Shown one piece after another: positions 1 to 8,224 of a stretch of 15,185 nucleotides of DNA. Source of the DNA: Methanoculleus marisnigri (lineage in GTDB: Archaea > Halobacteriota > Methanomicrobia > Methanomicrobiales > Methanoculleaceae); assembly GCA_002503885.1 (NCBI GenBank), contig DASQ01000079.1, positions 1 through 15,185 on the forward strand, given 5' to 3'. The notes beneath the pieces were generated by a model. It did not search any database. It worked only from the letters and a program-made list of their open reading frames with translations, and was not told the origin of the DNA. How positions within the stretch are numbered: the stretch's first letter is position 1; each line of letters opens with the position of its first letter. The position numbers and the translations under genes were made by a program.

Positions 1-395
1 TACTCAAGCTGCCCCTTGCGGTACACCTTCAGCAGTTCAAAGTAACTCTTGTACGCCTCTTCAACGGACTTCAGGGCCTGCTGAGCAGGGTCGTTGTGCA
101 GAAGGCTGAAGTTTTCGTTCGGCTTTGACTGCACGTAGGTGCTGCACTCTTTGTAGGGGAAATCCTTCTTCCGGGTGTAGGGAAGGTAGGATCCGACCAG
201 GATGTCAACCCCCGAGGTAAGATCCGGCCGGAGGCCCAGAAGGATCTGGCGGTTCTCCCGGTGCGTCGCATAGTGCTGCCGGACGGTGTACAGTCCTACG
301 TTGTACATGCTCTTGGCATGGTACGCGAGCGTGTCGAGGATCCAGAACGTCTTCTGGGGAAGGCGCAGATAGTTGCTGACGACTCGCAGTGCCAT
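1..395 (-). CDS. tnpB: TnpB-family RNA-guided endonuclease, N-terminal part (cut by window edge)
   Basis: TnpB proteins of IS605-type elements are RNA-guided DNA endonucleases, ancestors of Cas12, that help the element persist. Only the first 131 codons are present, starting at ATG 395 and continuing past base 1. The N-terminal region contains the family-typical run of a SLLHND-AQQALKSVEEAYKSYFELL pattern around residues 95-120, which matches the helical wedge/REC-like start of TnpB; the RuvC catalytic residues would lie outside. A GAGATAA-type leader precedes the start and the ribosome binding site is weak. The encoded residues are identical to the second copy at 14801 over all shared codons, although the DNA differs at nine sites. 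I am confident of the family, but cannot say whether the full gene is intact. Confidence 0.85.
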   Translation of the reverse strand, partial: MALRVVSNYLRLPQKTFWILDTLAYHAKSMYNVGLYTVRQHYATHRENRQILLGLRPDLTSGVDILVGSYLPYTRKKDFPYKECSTYVQSKPNENFSLLHNDPAQQALKSVEEAYKSYFELLKVYRKGQLE

Positions 396-478
396 TATCT
401 CTTATCTTTGGGACTCATCTGTCTATAAGGTAACCCCCGCGGGGCGAAAGTGTACGGGGCTTGATGCGGGCAATTCCT

Positions 479-498
479 CCCCCGGTTGAAACCGGGGG
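479..498. repeat. Left-end hairpin of tnpB element copy 1
   Basis: This is a perfect 7-bp stem (CCCCCGG / CCGGGGG) with loop TTGAAA, 84 nt upstream of the tnpB start. The same hairpin occurs in copy 2 at 14698-14717. A second pairing outside it (GGGCAA with TTGCCC) makes a longer imperfect cruciform. Its position and form fit the subterminal hairpins bound by IS200/IS605 transposases. Confidence 0.75.
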
Positions 499-637
499 TC
501 TCCTTGCCCGTCGTATATGATTGGTGCTGGTGTGGGGGGTGGGCGGATGGAGGTTTTGGCACTACTATATAGGGTCACCCGACCGTTTCGCTCGTGCCGG
601 GCGGAGGGGGTGGCTGTTTCCCCGTGTGTTGCGGGGA

Positions 638-1564
638 TCACCTCCCCGCCCGCTGCCCGGAGTCCTGCCGGTTCTCTCTGCAGGGTGACGGGTCTGCTGC
701 CGGTTCTTCTCCAGGTTCCGACCGATCGGGGATCCGGGCAATTTTCCGTGCATATTCCCGTGCCGCCGGGTAGGCCGGTGCAAGGATCGCTGAGAGGTTC
801 CTGTCCCTGATCTTGAACGGGGAATCGCCAAGCGTTTTCAGGGCCGCTCCTTCGGTCGAGACATCCCCGGTAATATCGATGCCGAACCCGGCAAGGGTGT
901 CGTCCCCCTGCCAGAAGCGGTCGACGGAGGGGGTGGCCCGGTCCGCCGTCGCCGGATCCGGCTCACTCGTCCGCCGCTCCCTGAGTGCTGCCGTAACCTC
1001 ATCCCTGCTTCGCCCCCGGAGGGCGAAGATGAGGAAGGGGTCTTCGTCGAACCGCTCTGCGAGGAGGTAATAGACCGCTGCGATGTGTTTGCAGGGGTTC
1101 TCCCAGTCGGGGCAGGTGCACTCCGTCTGGATGTCCTTTCCAGAGGCCGGGAAGAGAGATGCTCCCGCCTCTTCGAAGACCTTCTCGATCTCGTGCGGCA
1201 CAACGCCTGCCAGGAGTTGGGCCGCAAAGATCGCCTGCGCAGCCATCCGGTCAAACACCTGGTTCCACGTGTCGTCGGTGAAGGGGCGGAGGCGGATGGT
1301 GACGCTGTAGGGCTTCGCGGCGGATCCCTGCACCGCTGCCCGCACCTCTCCTCCCGTGATCCGTATACCCGTCACCTGCCCCATCCGGGCATACCTCTTT
1401 CCGCGCTGCAGCCGCGCGGCGTTCCCCGTCTCTTCGAGCACCTGGATAAACCGTTGCGACCACCATTGCTCGCCGATCGATCCCCGCTTACTCCGCGCCT
1501 TGAGGCCGCCGGTCACCGGCCGCGGGACGGACGGGGGAAACCGGGGATAATACCATGAGCCCAT
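638..1564 (-). CDS. SWIM zinc-finger protein, partner of the SNF2 helicase
   Basis: This 308-aa protein has a SWIM zinc finger of the form CxCx6CxH (C149, C151, C158, H160), preceded by an N-terminal region rich in aromatic and basic residues (WYYPRF at 4-9, WWSQRF at 34-39, RGKRYAR at 54-60) that is typical of SWIM proteins encoded beside SNF2 helicases. SWIM fingers are thought to bind nucleic acid or protein partners. The start at 1564 is only 3 nt after the stop of the helicase gene, so the two are almost certainly co-translated and may act as one complex on DNA. The C-terminal 60 residues are acidic/basic mixed and low in complexity. The exact role (repair, chromatin-like remodelling or defence) is not known to me; the family call is secure. 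Confidence 0.85.
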   Translation of the reverse strand: MGSWYYPRFPPSVPRPVTGGLKARSKRGSIGEQWWSQRFIQVLEETGNAARLQRGKRYARMGQVTGIRITGGEVRAAVQGSAAKPYSVTIRLRPFTDDTWNQVFDRMAAQAIFAAQLLAGVVPHEIEKVFEEAGASLFPASGKDIQTECTCPDWENPCKHIAAVYYLLAERFDEDPFLIFALRGRSRDEVTAALRERRTSEPDPATADRATPSVDRFWQGDDTLAGFGIDITGDVSTEGAALKTLGDSPFKIRDRNLSAILAPAYPAAREYARKIARIPDRSEPGEEPAADPSPCRENRQDSGQRAGR

Positions 1565-1567
1565 TCT

Positions 1568-4500
1568 TCAGTCCTCCCCCGCGTCGCGGCGCAGGGTCAG
1601 CAGATCCCGGAGCTGGTCGGTGGAGAGCGACCCGATCCAGTCCTCCCCCGTTCCGGTGACCCGGTCGGCAAGCGCCTTTTTCTCTTCGAGCAGCATGTCT
1701 ATCCGTTCCTCAAGGGTTCCTGCGGCAATCATGAGGCGGACCTGGACGTCGCGGGTCTGCCCGATCCTGAAAGCACGGTCGGTCGCCTGGTTCTCGACGG
1801 CCGGATTCCACCACCGGTCCAGGTGAAAGACGTGGTTGGCTGCCGTCAGGTTCAGCCCCGTGCCCCCGGCCTTCAGCGAGAGAAGGAAGAGGGACGGCCC
1901 TCCCGGCTGCTGGAAACGCTGCACCATCGCGTCGCGTTTCTGTTGAGGGGTTTTGCCGTGCAGGTAGATGACGGCCGTGCCGAACCGTTCGCGGAGGTGC
2001 CCTTCAAGAAGCGTTCCGAACTCTGCGAACTGCGTAAAGATGAGCGCGCGTTCGCCTGCGTCCAGCACCTCCTCGAGCATCTCCTCAAGGCGCGCGATTT
2101 TTCCGGATTTTCCCCTGGTAATGGTTTTTTCGTGCTGGAAGAGCGCGGGGTGGTCGCAGATCTGCTTTAAGCGGGTGAGCCCCCCGAGAACGATTCCCCT
2201 GCGCTGGATGCCCTCCGCACCTTCGGCACGTTCGAGCATCTCCTGCACGACCGCCTCGTAGAGCGTCGCCTGTTCCGTAGTGAGGGGGCAGAACACCTTC
2301 ATCTCCATCTTCTCCGGGAGGTCGCTGATGATCGAGCGGTCGGTCTTCATGCGGCGGAGCACGAACGGCTGGATCAGGTCCCGGAGATGAGCGGTTTTTG
2401 CAGGATCGTGATAACGTTCGATCGGCACGGCAAACCCCGACTGGAACGAATCAAACGTTCCGAGGTAGCCGGGGTTTAAAAATTGCATGATCGACCAGAG
2501 TTCGGCGAGGCGGTTCTCCACCGGCGTGCCGGTCAGCGCGATCCGCCGCGATGCTTTGAACGCCCGGACTGCCTGCGCCTGTTTTGTGGAGGGATTTTTG
2601 ATATTCTGGGCTTCGTCGAGGATGATGCAGTTCCAGGCCACGGATGCGAGGAGCGCCCTGTCGCGTACGGCCAGCGGATAGGTGGTGATCGTAACGTCGG
2701 ACCCGGCAGCCTGTGCGGCAAACACGTCGCCGCAGGCCCGGTTGCTGCCGTGGTGGACGGTGACCGTGAGATCCGGCGCAAAGCGGGCGAACTCGCGCTG
2801 CCAGTTCCCGACGATCGATGTGGGGCAGAGAAGGAGTGTCGGTGTTGCCGGGCATTTTCGCTCGTTTTCAGCGAGGAGATAGGCGATCACCTGCACGGTC
2901 TTTCCAAGCCCCATATCATCGGCGAGACAGGCGCCGCACCCGTTGCGCGTGAGAAAGGATAGCCACGAGAGCCCGCGCTGCTGATACGGCCGGAGGGTGC
3001 CCGAAAACGCCGCAGGCTGCGGAACCGGCTCAATCAGCCTCCTTTCGGCCGACCGGTCGAGGAACCCGCGGAGCCACCCGTCTGCCGTGACCTCACTCAC
3101 CGCCGGGCCGTCCGGTTCGGTTCCTGCGATGACCCGGAGGAGTTCGCCGGTCGTCATGGTGCCGGTAGCGTACTTCTTCGTGAATGCATTGAGCGCCTTT
3201 TTGATCTCGTCCCTGTCGATCGATTGCCACCGGCCGTGCATTCGCACCAGGGGCATCTTCAGGAACGCGAGTTGTTCGAACTCTTCCGGTGAGAGCATCC
3301 GGTCTCCAAGGGCGACCGTCCAGTCGAACGCGACGAGCGTGGCGAGACCAAGCCCCTCTCCCTCCCTGGCAGGCTTCACCTTAAGTTGAAGGGTGGACCG
3401 GGAGGCTGTACCTTTCCACCATGCAGGGAGGATGACGCCAAAGCCGTTCTCTATGAGAAGCGAAGCCCATTCTCTGAGAAACGCGTAAGCTTCTTCGGTA
3501 TCGAGGTGCACCGCCGCCGGCCGCCGGGATGCAAGGCCCGGTCGAAGCGCGGGGTAGATGTGGGAGGCGCGGCCGAGATCGGCGAGGAGCCGGTCCTGCG
3601 GGTCTTCAAACCGCTGTGCAAGCGAGGTACTTGCCTCTCCGCGCCTCTTCCATATGTCGGCGGCCGGAATGACGATCCCGGGGTCGTCGGCAGCCTGGAG
3701 GTGGAACGAGAGGCGCCACTGCTCGCTCTCCCCTTCCGGCTCTTCAAGGCGGAAGCAGGCGCGAAGTGGGGCGGGAGCGATCGTTGGCGATAGCCAGTCT
3801 TCCAGTTCCCTGAGAAACCGGGTGTTCTCCTCTGTCTCACCGGTGAAGTCGTCCCGCCGGCCGGAGAGCATCTCCACCCATTGTTCGTCGAGCGGAATGG
3901 TCTTTCTCGGCCGGCCCCGTGATCTCTGCAGGAGCGGCTGTTCCCTGAGAGCGCCGGTGACGATTGCATGGACTGCGTGATTGAGGAACGACGTAACCAG
4001 GGCCGCTGGATCGGGCAGGGCTCCATCCTCTCCGGCAGCCCAGAACAGGCAGGCCGGCGGGAGCGCTCCGGCGAGCCGGGCCACACGATCGCGATCTTCT
4101 CCGCGGATCAGGGCTTCCCAACCGTGGGTACCGGGCACGAATGACTGCCGTACTACCAGTCCGAGGGCAAACCGTGCCGCCTCCCCCCAGAACCGGTGCG
4201 TGGCTCCGTATCCGGTTCCTGCAGGGAGGTCTGCGAGAAAGGCGACGGGTACCGTCCCGGGCAGGCTGATGGTGGGGACGCGATAGAGGGAGCAGTCGAC
4301 CCGGTCCGGCATGCCGGATCCGGGTTCGCACTCCGGTGAAGGAAGGGGGGTTGACCCGGCGGCCGGGAGCAGGATGGCGGCTGTCCCGGGTTCACCGGCC
4401 CCATCGAGCGCCGCGGCGAGCGCCGTGTGATCGGCCGCAAACGGGTGCGGGAGAGTCGGTCGTTTTTTTGGTTTTCTGCCCCGCTGCGCCGCCCCTTTCC

Positions 4501-4579
4501 GGGGCAGGGCGGGGTCCTCTCCCCAGATGTGAAACACTCCGGCAGGTTTGTCGGTCCAGAAACTGTGGAGGATGATCAT
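1568..4579 (-). CDS. SNF2-family DEAD/DEAH-box helicase (SWI2/SNF2-like ATPase)
   Basis: This 1003-aa protein is a double-stranded-DNA translocase/remodeller of the prokaryotic SNF2 (RapA/SSO1653-like) class. Residues 1-520 are the family's N-terminal accessory region, beginning with the characteristic MIILHSFW...FHIWGED start. The ATPase core follows: motif I DDMGLGKT at 554-561, motif II DEAQ at 655-658, motif III LTGTP at 682-686, then the C-terminal helicase lobe with LHGKTPQQKR near 873-882, motif V AGGTGLN near 904-910 and motif VI QATDRAFRIGQ at 931-941. All catalytic motifs are intact and the length is normal for the family. The ATG at 4579 has no ribosome binding site and lies close to a possible TATA box, which suggests a leaderless message. 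It forms an operon with the downstream SWIM gene. It is not a restriction helicase by motif pattern, but a defence role cannot be excluded. Confidence 0.93.
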   Translation of the reverse strand: MIILHSFWTDKPAGVFHIWGEDPALPRKGAAQRGRKPKKRPTLPHPFAADHTALAAALDGAGEPGTAAILLPAAGSTPLPSPECEPGSGMPDRVDCSLYRVPTISLPGTVPVAFLADLPAGTGYGATHRFWGEAARFALGLVVRQSFVPGTHGWEALIRGEDRDRVARLAGALPPACLFWAAGEDGALPDPAALVTSFLNHAVHAIVTGALREQPLLQRSRGRPRKTIPLDEQWVEMLSGRRDDFTGETEENTRFLRELEDWLSPTIAPAPLRACFRLEEPEGESEQWRLSFHLQAADDPGIVIPAADIWKRRGEASTSLAQRFEDPQDRLLADLGRASHIYPALRPGLASRRPAAVHLDTEEAYAFLREWASLLIENGFGVILPAWWKGTASRSTLQLKVKPAREGEGLGLATLVAFDWTVALGDRMLSPEEFEQLAFLKMPLVRMHGRWQSIDRDEIKKALNAFTKKYATGTMTTGELLRVIAGTEPDGPAVSEVTADGWLRGFLDRSAERRLIEPVPQPAAFSGTLRPYQQRGLSWLSFLTRNGCGACLADDMGLGKTVQVIAYLLAENERKCPATPTLLLCPTSIVGNWQREFARFAPDLTVTVHHGSNRACGDVFAAQAAGSDVTITTYPLAVRDRALLASVAWNCIILDEAQNIKNPSTKQAQAVRAFKASRRIALTGTPVENRLAELWSIMQFLNPGYLGTFDSFQSGFAVPIERYHDPAKTAHLRDLIQPFVLRRMKTDRSIISDLPEKMEMKVFCPLTTEQATLYEAVVQEMLERAEGAEGIQRRGIVLGGLTRLKQICDHPALFQHEKTITRGKSGKIARLEEMLEEVLDAGERALIFTQFAEFGTLLEGHLRERFGTAVIYLHGKTPQQKRDAMVQRFQQPGGPSLFLLSLKAGGTGLNLTAANHVFHLDRWWNPAVENQATDRAFRIGQTRDVQVRLMIAAGTLEERIDMLLEEKKALADRVTGTGEDWIGSLSTDQLRDLLTLRRDAGED

Positions 4580-4620
4580 GCGATCTGTGATCAGTATGTT
4601 TCCCCCGTGTATGCATAAGT
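4580..4620 (-). promoter_or_regulatory. Putative promoter of the SNF2-SWIM operon (leaderless start)
   Basis: On the minus strand, TTATGCATAC lies at about 4610-4619, roughly 30 nt upstream of the SNF2 start codon. This is a weak match to the archaeal TATA box at a distance that would place transcription start within a few bases of the ATG. The bases immediately before the ATG (ACAGATCGC) contain no ribosome binding site, which agrees with a leaderless transcript. Confidence 0.4.
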
Positions 4621-4720
4621 GTTGAGGGACCCCACCCCGATCCCCCGGCCCGCCCGCAAAAAGAGGTAGTGGACTATTTCACCTTATTTTGTTGGTCCTG
4701 GTGTGTGGAAGGTTTGCCAT

Positions 4721-4800
4721 CTCACGCGAAGCCGCGAAGTGCGAAGGGAGGATTGGGACAGCAGTCAATACTCTTCGCGGCTTCGCGCTCTTCGCGTGAG
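4721..4800. repeat. Long imperfect palindrome built of GCGAAG units
   Basis: The outer arms are a perfect 11-bp inverted repeat, CTCACGCGAAG (4721-4731) and CTTCGCGTGAG (4790-4800). An inner pair, CCGCGAAG (4732-4739) and CTTCGCGG (4773-4780), continues the stem with an unpaired bulge on the right side. The 24-nt loop contains no repeat unit. It sits 56 nt beyond the stop of the last CBS gene and about 140 nt upstream of the SNF2 start. Repeats of this GCGAAG type are scattered through many prokaryotic genomes; their function is unsettled. Here it could act as a 3' structure or terminator for the CBS operon. Confidence 0.75.
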
Positions 4801-4855
4801 GCGACGTTGCGTGAAAATTTAGATGCAATGGTCCAGTAGTACCAGAGGCCCCGTC

Positions 4856-5638
4856 TCACAGGGCCTGGACCAGTGTGTTCCTGGTTACAACGCCTGCGAT
4901 CCTGCCGTTCTGCTGGATCGGGACGGAGCTGATGCTCTTCTTAAGCATCAGGTCGATGACATCCGAGACGTCGGTATCCGCATCCACCGAGATCAGGGGC
5001 GCGCTCATGATGTCGCGCACGAGGAGGTTCCTGATCCGGTACTCCTGGTGGGTCTCTTCCACGAGATCCTTGAACGCGTAGAGCGCTTTTGCGACATCGG
5101 TCTCCGTGACGATGCCGAGGACCCGGTCGCCCTCCTCGACGATGAACCGGTTGATGTTGTTGTCCAGCATTCTCCTGCGGAGGTGGACGGCCCGCTCCTC
5201 GACCTGGATGGTGTGTGCCGGTTCCATGACCTCCAGGAGGCCGCCCGCCGGCCGGAGCACCTTCAGGAGGTCTCCTGCCGTCACCTGGCCGATGAGGCGG
5301 TGCTCGGCATCGAGAACCACGACCAGCTTGTAGTGCTGGAGCAGCGGCACCAGAACATCGATGCTCTGGTCCGGGTATGCGGAGGTGAAGTTCTCCTCGA
5401 CTGTGTTCGCGACATGGATGGATGTGGCCTTCAGCGCCTGGGTCTTCCTGCTCCCGAGTGTCTCGGCGATCGCTGCCCGGGATGTCGTGCCGATGACCGT
5501 GCCGTTGTTGGTCACGATAAGCGGATCGACGCCTTCATCGAGCATCTTCTCGAGCGCTTCGCTGACAAAGGCGGATTTCGCGATAGTGATTGGTTTTGCC
5601 ATCACGTCTTTGACGAGTAACTGAAATCTGTCGCTCAT
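4856..5638 (-). CDS. Four-CBS-domain protein (last gene of the CBS array)
   Basis: This 260-aa protein consists of four CBS motifs and nothing else: about residues 8-61, 76-128, 134-188 and 206-258. CBS pairs form Bateman modules that typically bind AMP, ADP, ATP or SAM. The nucleotide-phosphate motif (G-h-x-T/S-x-x-D) is canonical in motif 2 (GQVTAGDL) and motif 3 (GIVTETDV), but altered in motif 1 (GTTSRAAI) and motif 4 (GVVTRNTL, Asp lost). No catalytic domain, membrane segment or signal peptide is seen. The start ATG overlaps the previous gene's stop by 4 nt (ATGA), with GGAAG just upstream inside that gene, indicating translational coupling. It is the distal gene of a five-gene run. The ligand and target are unknown. 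Confidence 0.9.
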   Translation of the reverse strand: MSDRFQLLVKDVMAKPITIAKSAFVSEALEKMLDEGVDPLIVTNNGTVIGTTSRAAIAETLGSRKTQALKATSIHVANTVEENFTSAYPDQSIDVLVPLLQHYKLVVVLDAEHRLIGQVTAGDLLKVLRPAGGLLEVMEPAHTIQVEERAVHLRRRMLDNNINRFIVEEGDRVLGIVTETDVAKALYAFKDLVEETHQEYRIRNLLVRDIMSAPLISVDADTDVSDVIDLMLKKSISSVPIQQNGRIAGVVTRNTLVQAL

Positions 5639-6474
5639 TTTGCCACTTCCTTTATGATATCATCTCTCTTGAGCATACCCCGGACCTCATCGCCCTCGAG
5701 GACCACGATACTGTTGACCTGGTTTTCGAGCATCAGTCCGATAGCATCCTGGAGGGATGCATCGGAGGGAATGGTGATGACCGGGCGGCTCATGATGTCT
5801 TCTGCAACTGCCGATACCTCGACGACGTATCTGAAGCGTTTCTGCCCTGCCGGCTCCTCTTTCCTGAGGTGTGTGACATCTTTTCTGGGCAGATTTGTCC
5901 GCTCGTCCTGATACTCATAAAATGCGAGGTTACTTTCCGTAATGATGCCGGCAAGGCTTCCATTGTCGTTAACGACGATAAGTTTATCGTTTTTTCCTTT
6001 TATCGTGTCGATAACATGGTCCAGCGAGTGGTACCGGTTGACCGTGGCCGCATCCTCCATGATCTCGCCGACCTGGAGAGAGAGCCCACGTACATGGGCT
6101 GAACGGAGAACATCCAGTTTGGTGACGATGCCGGTCACCTTGCCGTTGTCGGCCACGGGCAGTCCGGATATATCTCGATCGAGCATTATGGCTGCGATGT
6201 CACGAATGCTGGTCTCCGGCTTTACGGTGATCGGGTCCGGTGCCATCAGGATACTGACCGGGATTCGATCGATCGGGCGCCGCCGCCACATCGGTTCCGT
6301 CTGCCTGAGCCGGTAGGCGATATCCTTCTTGGTCAGGATGCCCCGAAGATCGTCCCCTTCCATGACGGGAAGTCTCGATACGCGGTGCTTGAGCATAAGG
6401 TTTCGCGCATAGGCGACATTATCGGCCGGTGCAACGACGTACACCGGCGTGGACATCACATCAATGGCACGCAT
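5635..6474 (-). CDS. Four-CBS-domain protein with a basic insert
   Basis: This 279-aa protein has four CBS motifs at about residues 3-57, 72-127, 133-186 and 223-277. A charged insert of about 30 residues (188-217, rich in Arg, Lys and Glu) separates motifs 3 and 4, unlike its neighbours. The phosphate-binding motif is canonical in motifs 1 and 2 (GILTKKDI, GIVTKLDV), has Asn for Asp in motif 3 (GIITESNL) and is degenerate in motif 4 (GMLKRDDI). I chose the ATG at 6474 over an upstream in-frame TTG at 6495 because GAGGTGAG sits 6 nt before it and includes the TGA stop of the upstream gene. It ends in an ATGA overlap with the next CBS gene. It is cytosolic by composition, and probably a sensor subunit. 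Confidence 0.9.
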   Translation of the reverse strand: MRAIDVMSTPVYVVAPADNVAYARNLMLKHRVSRLPVMEGDDLRGILTKKDIAYRLRQTEPMWRRRPIDRIPVSILMAPDPITVKPETSIRDIAAIMLDRDISGLPVADNGKVTGIVTKLDVLRSAHVRGLSLQVGEIMEDAATVNRYHSLDHVIDTIKGKNDKLIVVNDNGSLAGIITESNLAFYEYQDERTNLPRKDVTHLRKEEPAGQKRFRYVVEVSAVAEDIMSRPVITIPSDASLQDAIGLMLENQVNSIVVLEGDEVRGMLKRDDIIKEVAK

Positions 6475-6481
6475 TCTCTTC

Positions 6482-7429
6482 TCACCTCTCTGCAAATGCC
6501 TTCACAAGGTCGTATTCTGTCACGAGTCCGACAAGGTGCGAATCCTCTATGACCGGCAGCGCCCCGACACGCCGCTGGATCATCTCGATGGCGATGTCGT
6601 GGATATTCCGGTCCGGCGTGGTGGTGTGAAGTTCCCCCGAGAGGAGCGACCGTACCGGCGCGCCCATAACCTCGGCGGAGTCTCCCGTCGTCAGCTGCTC
6701 GAAGGCTTTCCCTTTTCCAAGATAACTCATGATGTCGGTGGCGGTGACGATGCCGCAGAGAAGATCGTCGACAACGACCGGAAGCCGCCGGAACCTGCAC
6801 TTTACCATCTCCTCACAGACTTTGCCGATCGGCGTATCGGGACTGGTGACACGTACCGATGACTTCATGACATCTTCCGCCCTGCGGCCCGAGTGCGCGG
6901 TGGTGAGCACCTTCATCACGTCACGCTCGGTCACGATACCCTTGAGTTCTCCTTCAGCGTCGGTGATGGGGATCCCGCCGATGTTTTTGTTGATGATGAT
7001 ATCGACCGCATCGGCGATGCTCCCCGCAACAGGCATGGTGACCAGGTGCGGGGTCATGATCTCGCGGAGTCCCTCGTTGATGGCCGCAAGAAAGTTCCCT
7101 CCGTGTTTCACCTGTACGAGGTTGAATTTGTCGCCGCCACCCATGAAGTCGATGATGTCGCTGACGGTCACGATCCCCCGGAGGCGGTGCGTCCCCGCAT
7201 CGACGAGCGGCAGCCTGCGGAACCCTTCGCGGGTCATAATCTCGACTGCCTGGATGATCGTGGTGGTCTGCTGTGCCGTGACGACGTCCCGGGTAGCGAT
7301 CGCCATAATCTCGCCTTCATACTCGGCGATCCTTGTCTTGAAGTCGACCGGTCCGCGATCGCGTCTGCCCGGCATCTTCAGGAGCCTGTCAGCCGGTTTC
7401 TTATCCGGGTTATTGGGGTTCGGTTGCAT
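6482..7429 (-). CDS. Four-CBS-domain protein, all four motifs canonical
   Basis: This 315-aa protein has a 40-residue charged N-terminal tail (Pro/Asn/Lys/Arg-rich) followed by four CBS motifs at about 41-96, 120-176, 183-238 and 253-312. All four keep the nucleotide-phosphate signature (GIVTVSDI, GIVTERDV, GIVTATDI, GLVTEYDL), making this the best candidate in the array for true adenine-nucleotide or SAM binding. The start ATG at 7429 is preceded by GAGGAGTGA at good spacing. A 39-nt gap separates it from the upstream gene, and its stop is embedded in the ribosome binding site of the next gene. There is no enzymatic domain; a regulatory role is inferred from the family. Confidence 0.9.
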   Translation of the reverse strand: MQPNPNNPDKKPADRLLKMPGRRDRGPVDFKTRIAEYEGEIMAIATRDVVTAQQTTTIIQAVEIMTREGFRRLPLVDAGTHRLRGIVTVSDIIDFMGGGDKFNLVQVKHGGNFLAAINEGLREIMTPHLVTMPVAGSIADAVDIIINKNIGGIPITDAEGELKGIVTERDVMKVLTTAHSGRRAEDVMKSSVRVTSPDTPIGKVCEEMVKCRFRRLPVVVDDLLCGIVTATDIMSYLGKGKAFEQLTTGDSAEVMGAPVRSLLSGELHTTTPDRNIHDIAIEMIQRRVGALPVIEDSHLVGLVTEYDLVKAFAER

Positions 7430-7468
7430 CGTCTCACTCCTCTGGGATTATAGTGTCAGGAGATATTC

Positions 7469-8224
7469 TCACGGCATTCGGCCACTGAGGGCGTCATGAC
7501 GGTCGATAACGCCGACGAGCCTCTTTCTCTCGTCGACGACAGGGAGGATGCTGATGTCGTGGTCGATCATCAGCCGGCTTGCCGTTGCTATCGAGTCATC
7601 GGGCGTCACCGTTATTACGGGTGTCGTCATGACCCGGTCCACGGTGGTGTCGGCCTGGTTCTTCACCGATGTGCGGACATTTCCGGCACGCAGGAGATCC
7701 CGGCGGGAGATGACGCCGATGGTCTCTTTCTTCTGCACCACGGGAAACGCGGAAAAGCCGCTCGCAACGATCAGGCTATAGATGCGGAGTATGGGGTCGT
7801 CCGGTGCGCAGGTGATGGGTTCCCGCGTCATGACCGTCTCGACCCTGCCGGGGATGTCACGACGGGAGATCAGGACGGGGAAGAGTTCGGAGAAGAGCAC
7901 CCCTCCCTTGAAGGTGCCGTCTTCATTGACGACTGCAGCGCTGTTTGTACGGGCATTCAGTATAGCGAGGCCGACCTCTGCGAGGGGCGTATTCGGGGCG
8001 ACCTGGGCGGCCTCCCGGATAAAACCTTTGACCGTGACGTTTGATTTGGTGTCCATAACCCGCAGGACGTCGGATATGTCGAGATAGCCCATCAGACGAT
8101 TTTTTTCGTCCACGATGTAGAGTTCACGAAAGACGTCGTCCCGCAGGACGCTCCGCGCTTTCGTGACGTATTCGTCGTAGCGCAGGGTGGGAATCTCCAC
8201 CATCAGGTTTGAGGCCACCTTCAT
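7469..8224 (-). CDS. Four-CBS-domain protein with mostly degenerate ligand motifs
   Basis: This 251-aa protein has four CBS motifs at about residues 5-58, 66-118, 126-180 and 192-248. Only motif 3 keeps a canonical phosphate signature (GVISRRDL). Motif 1 has GYLDISDV, motif 2 GGVLFSEL and motif 4 GVIDRHDA, each lacking the Ser/Thr or Asp. It may therefore be a structural partner, or bind ligand at a single site. The ATG overlaps the stop of the preceding CBS-zinc-ribbon gene by 4 nt (ATGA), and GGAGGAGGAG lies 8 nt upstream, so it is strongly coupled in translation. There is no transmembrane or catalytic segment. Confidence 0.9.
   Translation of the reverse strand: MKVASNLMVEIPTLRYDEYVTKARSVLRDDVFRELYIVDEKNRLMGYLDISDVLRVMDTKSNVTVKGFIREAAQVAPNTPLAEVGLAILNARTNSAAVVNEDGTFKGGVLFSELFPVLISRRDIPGRVETVMTREPITCAPDDPILRIYSLIVASGFSAFPVVQKKETIGVISRRDLLRAGNVRTSVKNQADTTVDRVMTTPVITVTPDDSIATASRLMIDHDISILPVVDERKRLVGVIDRHDALSGRMP

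Larger units (their letters stand above)
1..515 (-). mobile_element. IS200/IS605-type tnpB element, copy 1 (left-end part only)
   Basis: This is the 5' portion of a tnpB-carrying element that reads leftward and runs off the window. The boundary near 515 is where similarity to the inverted copy at 14681-15185 stops abruptly. The 120 nt between this edge and the tnpB start hold the left-end hairpin (perfect 7-bp stem CCCCCGG/CCGGGGG at 479-498, flanked by GCAATT/ GGGCAA-type outer pairing). Subterminal hairpins of this kind are the recognition sites of the TnpA single-strand transposase in the IS200/IS605 family. No tnpA is visible, so this may be a tnpB-only element mobilised in trans. The right end and any guide RNA region lie outside the window. 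Confidence 0.8.

Noticed and set aside
4823..5620. Plus-strand open frame of 265 codons opposite the last CBS gene
   Set aside because: It is a shadow of the four-CBS protein; Asp/His/Arg-rich with no domain.
6475..6495. TTG start seven codons upstream in the second CBS gene
   Set aside because: GAGGTGAG lies immediately before the ATG at 6474, and would be inside the coding region if TTG were used.
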